The translations under genes were made by a program, and so were the position numbers. Shown in pieces: positions 18,288 through 24,289 of a stretch of DNA of 24,289 nucleotides (position 1 is its first letter; each line of letters opens with the position of its first letter). This DNA comes from Mycocentrospora acerina (lineage: Eukaryota > Ascomycota > Dothideomycetes > Pleosporales). Location of the stretch: NCBI GenBank assembly GCA_022701365.1, contig JAKUHH010000147.1:1-24289 (forward strand), read 5' to 3'. The notes under the pieces are model-generated. The model was not told the DNA's origin, searched no databases, and saw only the letters and a list, made by a program, of their open reading frames with translations.

Positions 18288-21200
18288 TTAGATTAGCATT
18301 TTAAAGTTAGCAGGTTCTAATAGAGAGATGTAGAACACTAAGTAGATTTTAGTATCTTTAAGAAGTTTAAGTTTATAGTTAACTAGTCCTCTTAGTTTAA
18401 TAATAAAAAATAGTCTAACTTTAATGTAGTCTAGTTTCTTGCTTAGTCTTCTTATCCTAAGGTTTTTTATAAGAAGATACACTTTATCCCCCTTCTTAAG
18501 CTAAAGTGCTGTTTTTCTTTTTCTATTTATATAAGCAATAGCTTTTTACTATACTATTTTAATATTTTTTTTTAAATTCTTATATACTTTCTTTAGTTCT
18601 TCTACTATAATGACTGCTAATTCTATTTATAAACTAGGAAATATTCTTATAAAGAGATTTAGATGTTATTTATAGTTTATAAAGTATAGCATTATGCCTA
18701 TAGCTTCTAATAACTTGTTATTATAAGCTATTTGTGCTATTAGTAGTAGTAATACCTAATTATTTTATTATTAATTACTATATATCTATAGGTAGGTTTC
18801 TATAGTTTAATTTATTCTTTCTGTTTATCTATCTATCTGTAGATAACAAGTAGTAGATAGTTTTTGTTTTATTCTTATTACAGCTATTAGAGTTATCTAA
18901 TAGTTTAATATAAATAATTTATCTCTGTTACTAATAATTAATTCTAGGATGCTGTAGTTTCTTACTATCTAATCTAGGATTATATAACCTAACTGTGTTG
19001 CATTATAGTTATCTTAGAATAGTATTATTTCTGCGTATTTTATAAGTCTGTTAATAATAACTAGTATTGTGTTATAAGTAATATTAGTAACAGGATCTTT
19101 AGAGTTTAGTAAGCTAGTAATAAAGTCTATAGTAATGTCTGTCTAAGGTGCCTTAAGTGCTTAGATTAGCTACATTTCTCTATACTTAGCGTGTGTACTA
19201 TGCTTATTTTATTAATAGTGTAAGTATTTCTTAATGTAAGCTATAATTTTTTCTTTTATATGCAAAAACCTGTAGTTTTGTTATATAAGTTCTATTATTC
19301 TAGTAATTCTAGGATATCTGTGTACTAGGTTATTATAATAATCTCTAATAACTTATTCTTGTAATTCCTTAGGTATATTTAGTAGATTACTTTCTTTATT
19401 CTTAATTTGTAATATATTATTTAGCTGCTAAGATAGTCTAATTAATCTATCTCTATTAACTTGCAGTATTACTAACTAAATAATTTCTTTTTCTCCTGTA
19501 ATATTAGTTCTTCTACTTAAAGTATTAGCTTATCTATTATCTTTTCTTAGTATATACAGGACTTTAAACTTATATTATTTTAATATTTTAGACTATCTAA
19601 CTTATTATTAGTTAAGTACTTTAGTAGTTATAAAGTAGAGTAAGTTCTTTTAGTTAGTATAAATTATAAGCTCTAAACAGCTTTCTGTGTAGATTCTCTA
19701 ATATTATAATGCAGAAATAATTACTATAAGTTCTTTATTATGCATATTATATCTTTCCTCTAGTCTGCTAAATTTGCAAGAATAGTATATAATAAGATGC
19801 TACTTGCTATTATGTTCCTAACAAGCGCATGCTCTTAATGCTAAATCTAATGCATTAGTTTTAATTTATAAGGGTTCTCTGCTGCAATAGGCTACTATAG
19901 TTAGTAGCTTAATATATGCTTGCTTAAGTAATTAAAAGGCAGTTTCTTGCTTATCTTTCTACTAGAATATTGTTTCTTTCTGCGTAAGCTTAGTAAGTAG
20001 TATTGCGTAGTATAAATAGTCCTTTATAAATCTTTAGTTAAAGTTGCAGAATCTTAAAAATGCTTATATTTCTTTTACTATTTTTAGTTATAGCTATTCT
20101 TTTACAGTTCTAGTTTTTTCCTTACTTATCTATACTCCTTCTATTTCTACTGTAAAGCCTAGGAATTCTACTTCTGTTTTATAAAACTTATATTTCTCTA
20201 GTTTAAGCTATAGTTTAGCTTTTTCTAATACTGTAAGTACCTTCTTAACATGCTTAATATATTCCTCTAGGTTGTCTAAATAAATAAAGATGTTATCTAA
20301 GTAAGCAATAGCAAATATATCTAAGTACTCTTGTAGTACATTGTTTATTAGTGCTTAGCATATTGCTAGTGCGTTAGTAAGACTAAAAGGCATAACAGTA
20401 TATTTGTAGTATCTATAGCACGTTTAAAAAGCAGTCTTCTATTCTTTACCTTTCTTTATTTATATTAGGTTGTACGCGCCTCTTATATCTAGGGCTATAA
20501 AGATCTTTACTTAAGAAAATCTATCTTATAACTCTAATATATTTAGTAGTAGATATCTGTTCTTAATTATAATATTGTTTAACTTCTAGTAGTTAACACA
20601 TAGTTAAAGGGTTCTGTCCTTCTTAAGTATAAAGAAGATAGGGTAACCTGCTAGTAATTTTAATTCCTTAATAAATCTTTTCTTAAGATTCTTAGCTATA
20701 TACTTATAAAGTACTTTAAGCTCTTTCTCTAATAATCTATATATTAGCTTAAAAGTTAGTTACTTTCCTTCCTGCAGGATAATTTTATAATCTTAAAGCT
20801 AATGCTTAGCTAGTGCAGCTACACTTAACTCTTCCTAAAAGAGGCAGTCTTATGCTTAATACTCTTTAGAGATAACAGGAGTTATATGTTTTCTTACCTC
20901 TTTATAAGTTTCTACTTAAACTCTTGCTTTATAACCTATAGAGCTATTAGTGTCTACAGAGTTAACTCTTACTATCTTAAGAATATCTTTTTTTAAAGTA
21001 ATAATATTAATTATCTTCTTATTTACCTTTATTTAATAACAAAGCGCAGGCTTTAATGCAGTTGTACAGGTGCATTGCTTAAAAGTAAGACTCTTGCTTG
21101 CCTATAATATTATTAGGTTATACTTTTATAACTAAAGAAGTCTTAAAATAATATTATAAGTAGCTATTCTAAAGATATTAAAGGTAATCTATTTCTAGTG

Positions 21201-21420
21201 TAACTAGATCTAAAGAGTAATATTATGCGTTTTGTATATAATCTCTAACTCTTCTAGCATTAGTTACCTATTTATAACTACTATAAGGTAAGGTTATTTT
21301 TTCTTAACAGGTAATAGTCTAGCTATCTACACTGCTCTTGCTAATATAAAGTTTATTTGTGCCCCTAAATTAAGTAGTGCCTTTATCTAGTGTCTGTTAA
21401 GTCTTACTAATAGCTTAACT
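18288..21420 (-). pseudogene. Gypsy pol remnant (protease, RT, integrase)
   Basis: Landmarks in order on the minus strand are as follows. Protease: ALLNLGAQINFI near 21340-21400, where DSGA has become NLGA. Reverse transcriptase: TVMPFSLTNA, then INNVLQEYLDIFAIAYLDN and IFIYLDNLEE near 20250-20390; these are mutated MPFGLTNAP and YLDD motifs. Integrase core: YAKYREM, TDITIDFITSLLNSKDPV and TILVIINRLIKYAEII near 19010-19200. Integrase C-terminal GPY-like module: an open 64-codon stretch at 18288-18482 with KKLDYIKVRLFFI, NYKLKLLKDTKIY and LVFYISLLEPANF. The stops and substitutions are transitions, so the protein is lost but the family is secure. Confidence 0.85.
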
Positions 21421-21639
21421 AATGTCTTAGAATTTATTGCATTAAGTTGTCTAGCGTTATTCTAGGCGCGTGTCTCTAGCGCTAGCCTAAAAAAAGCCTA
21501 GTTATAGAATCTGTTAATTTGCTTTACTTCTGCGTGCCTAGTGTATTTAGGGTTTATGCAGGTAATCTATTAGGGTTAGTTACAGACTCTGTTAACTGTA
21601 AGCTTTATCTAGAAGATTTCTGCTAGATTGTTAATTCTA

Positions 21640-21735
21640 GAGAAATGCATCTTATTACACTTGTCCTAAAGGTAGTTTTTACATTTATTATACTTACAGT
21701 TATACTATTAGTACTTGCATTTGTTTCTGCATGCT
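21640..21735 (-). pseudogene. Cys-rich segment between gag knuckle and protease
   Basis: On the minus strand the frame reads CRNKCKY, two stops, YNCKYNKCKNYL, a stop, then DKCNKMHFSRINN. The Cys spacing (x3, x6, x4, x7) and the following His differ from a retroviral-type CCHC knuckle, which is found separately near 22125-22172. It may be a second zinc-binding module of the element. Confidence 0.4.
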
Positions 21736-22119
21736 AGAAACTATCTTAACCCTACCTTTTTACTATAGTAGTCTGCACAATAATTATAGGAGTATGTTGT
21801 CTATAATATAGCTGCGTAATTCTTATTTCTGTAATCTAGGTAGTATTAAGGTCTGTCTAAGTTAGAAGTGTTAGCATTGTTCCTGCTGTTGTCTTTGTCC
21901 TAACTGCTTAGTAGCGTATATTCTTATGTTCTAATAGTAAATGCCTAGGTGTCTTTAAATAGACTTAGTGTTGCTAGCTGTGCTAGTGTCTATAGAGCTA
22001 ATTAGGATTTAAGGGTGTTAATAACTACTTATTTATTATCTAAATCCTTATAGAAGGTGTCTAATACGTCTAATAGTGTAAACTTAATTATGTTTACTTG
22101 TCTTATAACTATATTCTTT

Positions 22120-22900
22120 AATCTACAGTTTTTAGATATATAGCTTAGTTTACTATAGTTATAACAAGTTTATATAGACTTGTTATAGTTGTTATTGCTA
22201 TTCCTAGTATCTTTTTGCAGATTTCCTTTGTACTCTTAGCATTTATTAATATTATTAAGGTATATAGATTTAGGTCCTTAAGAGCTATAGATTCTATTGC
22301 TCTTTCCCTAATATCTAGGTTATTGTCTATAGTTAAATTATTAAGTAGTATTAGCAGCATATAGTAGTTGTTGTCTACAATTATTGTTAGTAGATCTATA
22401 TCTAGGTTAAAGTTAACTATCTTGTTGTAGTTCTATAGATAGCTTATAGAGAGCGTTGTTAATACTAATTGCTACTTTAACTAGTTTGCTAAGACTATTA
22501 AGCATAGAACTACTTTTTATAAGTTCTTCTTTAACTTTAAGCTTAAGTCCTTAGCAAAATATAGTTATAAGTGCTTTGTTATCTTAGTCTGTAAGTAATG
22601 CATACTACTAAAAGGTTATAGCATATTTAGCAGTAGAGTAAGTTTGCCTAAGCATTTAGATAGATCTACTAGCAGTAGTTACTTTATTAGCAAGTCTAAA
22701 CACCTTGCAAGTGTGTTCCTTAAATTTACTAAAGTCTCTTATCTAAAGCTCTACTTTATTAGATGCATTACTATTTATATACTTAATTATAAAGGGTTTA
22801 ATCTATTAAAGGGCTTATCCTCTTATATAAGTTAAAGCTAGTAAGACACATTTATCTTCTAAGATATGTTCTCTCTAGAAGTTAAAGAAGAGGTCTAACT
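22120..22900 (-). pseudogene. Gypsy gag remnant with CCHC zinc knuckle
   Basis: The minus strand near 22440-22750 gives FSKFKEHTCKVFRLANKV, LRQTYSTAKYAITF, ALLTD, DNKALITIFC and VKEELIKSSSMLNSLSKLV. This matches the retrotransposon gag pattern with a conserved Gln-rich, 'FRRGL' region, here interrupted by stops. Downstream are NNINKC and then TCYNYSKLSYISKNCRLKN at about 22115-22172, a C-x2-C-x4-H-x4-C knuckle in which the second Cys and the His have become Tyr (TGC to TAC and CAC to TAC). These are exactly RIP-type changes. Frame continuity is lost in places. Confidence 0.75.
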
Positions 22901-23053
22901 AGAGAAGCTATTTATCTAGTTTTTTCCTGTCTCTATAATAGAAGTTAGGGTTAGCAACTTTGTAGCTTCTGTAGTAGCTAATAGAGGGTTCTTAAGTACT
23001 ACTAAGAGTAGCACTATTTCTTAAGTTATTACTTATCTTAAGAGTGTTTAAAA

Positions 23054-23436
23054 TATTAAGATCTTATTCTGTACTTAATCTTAGTAGTTAAAGACCTTCT
23101 AATACTAGTACTAATGTAGAACAGGTTTAAGGTTAGTTCTTAGGGATAGAGTAAGTTTAGAGAAATAAGGTTAGTTTAATGTATGTATTAATAATACACT
23201 GTAATTAAAGGTAAAAAGTAATAAGTAGATTAATTAATAAGGTTAAATATATCACTATAAGGGTAGTGTTCCTACTAACTATATACTTAATTATAATATA
23301 GTGCTTAGTACTAATTATAATGCTTAGTGTACTAATTACAACTAATTACACTAAGCACTAAGCACATCACGTGACTCAGGTTGCTTAGTGGGGCTAGGGT
23401 TCGTTTGATTGGTCAAGGCCCTCCCTTGCCCAACCT
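23054..23436 (-). repeat. 5' LTR of the Gypsy element, missing its outer 10 bp
   Basis: It aligns without gaps to the 3' LTR from its inner end (TATTAAGATC against TGTTAAGATC) to AACCT at 23436, where the sequence switches to unrelated DNA. The outer part (about 23365-23436) keeps CACGTGAC and GGGGCTAGGG where the other copy has TATATAAC and AAGGCTAGGG, so this end escaped RIP. Confidence 0.9.
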
Positions 23437-23680
23437 ACCTGATATGAGGCGAGATGTTAGGCCTAACATTCGCTTAGATAGGCTTAGCGTTAGGGTTTTA
23501 AACTTTAAAAGAGGAAATTCTAACCCTAAATATCTACTTTATTAACCCCTAAATATCCTATAATTTATTAATTAGATATAATAGTTTTTTAGACAAGTCT
23601 TATACAGAATTATAAGCACTATTAGCTACTAGACTTGCAGCAGGTATTAATACTTAGGGCTGCAATCTAGGTTAGGTTTT
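23437..23680. other. Subtelomeric spacer
   Basis: This short spacer contains a perfect 16-bp palindrome (ATGTTAGGCCTAACAT, 23454-23469) and two isolated TTAGGG-like words (GTTAGGG near 23491, AACCCT near 23522). No gene is visible in it. Confidence 0.5.
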
Positions 23681-23970
23681 GCAGAGATAGAGAACCCTGC
23701 TTAGGATAGCTAAGCGCTTATTGCGCAAGATAAGCAGCAAAGCAGCAACACTGTTTGCTGCAAAGATAATAATTACTAGCCTAAGAAAGTTTCTATAGAC
23801 AATTGCAATACTGTCTTTAGCTTTCTTACAGAATATAGTGTGCTAGTATGCAAGCAGTACTGCACAGGAATTGTTAATCTTAATAGGCACTTGCAAGAAC
23901 AGCATAGAACTCTAATTGCACTGCAGCAATAAGTAGTGCAGTATTTCTTATAATTTTCTATTGTTAATCT
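23681..23970 (+). pseudogene. Subtelomeric C2H2-like coding fragment, interrupted and cut by telomere repeats
   Basis: One plus-strand frame reads ALIAQDKQQSSNTVCCKDNN, a stop, PKKVSIDNCNTVFSFL, TEYSVLVCKQYCTG and IVNLNRHLQEQHRTLIALQQ, then a TAA in a Gln context, and runs into the TTAGGG array. The C-x3-C...H-x4-H arrangement with LVCKQ resembles the N-terminal zinc-binding segment of OrsD-like (DUF3505) or telomere-linked helicase-type proteins that sit at fungal chromosome ends. That assignment is from memory and tentative. Earlier TAG and TAA stops also fit Gln positions. The rest of any gene has been lost beyond the telomere junction. Confidence 0.45.
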
Positions 23971-23975
23971 AAGGG
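23796..23975 (+). repeat. 180-bp subtelomeric repeat, copy 1
   Basis: Identical by eye to 24063-24242, beginning TAGACAATTGCAATACTG and ending AATCTAAGGG, and followed in both places by TTAGGG repeats. The offset between the copies is 267 bp. Confidence 0.95.
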
Positions 23976-24061
23976 TTAGGGTTAGGGTTAGGGTTAGGGT
24001 TAGGGTTAGGGTTAGGGTTAGGGTTAGGGTTAGGGTTAGGGTTAGGGTTAGGGTTAGGGTT
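23976..24061 (+). repeat. Internal TTAGGG array
   Basis: About fourteen perfect TTAGGG units lie in the G-rich orientation toward the right end, stopping at an ambiguous base (24062). Lack of any sequence decay argues against an old interstitial telomere. Confidence 0.95.
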
Positions 24062-24062
24062 N
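24062..24062. other. Ambiguous base N at a telomere/subtelomere junction
   Basis: The single N separates the internal TTAGGG array from the second copy of the 180-bp repeat. It suggests an assembly join or an unresolved base at this point. Confidence 0.95.
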
Positions 24063-24242
24063 TAGACAATTGCAATACTGTCTTTAGCTTTCTTACAGAA
24101 TATAGTGTGCTAGTATGCAAGCAGTACTGCACAGGAATTGTTAATCTTAATAGGCACTTGCAAGAACAGCATAGAACTCTAATTGCACTGCAGCAATAAG
24201 TAGTGCAGTATTTCTTATAATTTTCTATTGTTAATCTAAGGG
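24063..24242 (+). repeat. 180-bp subtelomeric repeat, copy 2
   Basis: Second copy of 23796-23975 with no differences noticed. It contains the same C2H2-like coding fragment (LVCKQYC) and leads into the terminal TTAGGG array. Confidence 0.95.
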
Positions 24243-24289
24243 TTAGGGTTAGGGTTAGGGTTAGGGTTAGGGTTAGGGTTAGGGTTAGG
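24243..24289 (+). repeat. Terminal TTAGGG telomere repeats
   Basis: Nearly eight perfect TTAGGG units run to the window end, G-rich strand toward the end, as expected for the right end of a fungal chromosome. Confidence 0.95.

Larger units (their letters stand above)
17031..23436 (-). mobile_element. Ty3/Gypsy LTR retrotransposon, RIP-degraded, 5' LTR truncated
   Basis: Two LTRs align over 383 bp without indels (17031-17413 and 23054-23436). The domain order read on the minus strand is gag, CCHC knuckle, aspartic protease, reverse transcriptase, then integrase, which is the Gypsy order. The 3' LTR is complete and begins and ends TGTTAAGA/TCTTAACA. The 5' LTR lacks the terminal 10 bp and runs straight into subtelomeric sequence, so no target duplication can be seen. 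CpA is scarce, TpA is abundant and every frame is stop-ridden. Confidence 0.9.

Noticed and set aside
23776..24132. 118-codon minus-strand frame with a Thr-Leu repeat
   Set aside because: It is a translation of the telomere array and spans the N; not a gene.

Overview
This is the end of a filamentous ascomycete chromosome. TTAGGG telomere repeats close the right edge. Short (47-87 nt) GT-AG introns interrupt the genes. The genes are a PDR-type ABC transporter and a Zn2Cys6 transcription factor, both fungal families. Four transposon families carry the footprint of repeat-induced point mutation (RIP): C-to-T and G-to-A changes, abundant TpA, and Gln or Trp codons turned into stops. A Dothideomycete such as a Pleosporales species is plausible, but nothing here fixes the species.

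Layout, left to right: 1-1138 is the 5' part of a LINE-type ORF1 on the minus strand, broken by three Gln-to-stop changes and running off the window. 2237-6859 (minus) is a full-size PDR/ABCG transporter. Its reading frame looks fragmented, but removing seven introns gives one uninterrupted 1412-residue protein. 7964-10061 is a dead pogo/Fot1-like DNA transposon with TA target duplications. 12261-14485 (plus) is a Zn2Cys6/fungal_trans transcription factor in five exons that needs one base to stay in frame (a T5 run after intron 3). 14652-14950 is a solo or fragmentary LTR. 15098-16982 is a second pogo/Fot1-like transposon whose inverted repeats contain 17-bp tandem units (four on the left, two on the right). 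17031-23436 is a Ty3/Gypsy element on the minus strand with gag, zinc knuckle, protease, RT and integrase still readable through the mutations, plus an unexpected coiled-coil-like reading frame on the opposite strand beside its 3' LTR. 23437-24289 is subtelomeric sequence with a mutated C2H2-like fragment, internal and terminal TTAGGG arrays, and a 180-bp duplication next to an ambiguous base.

The functional core is the transporter and the transcription factor. They face away from each other, about 3.3 kb apart if the 2.1-kb transposon between them is subtracted. Such pairs often act as regulator and efflux pump, but their relation here is inferred from position only. The rest is a mutated repeat landscape around two genes that themselves show no RIP-type stops.
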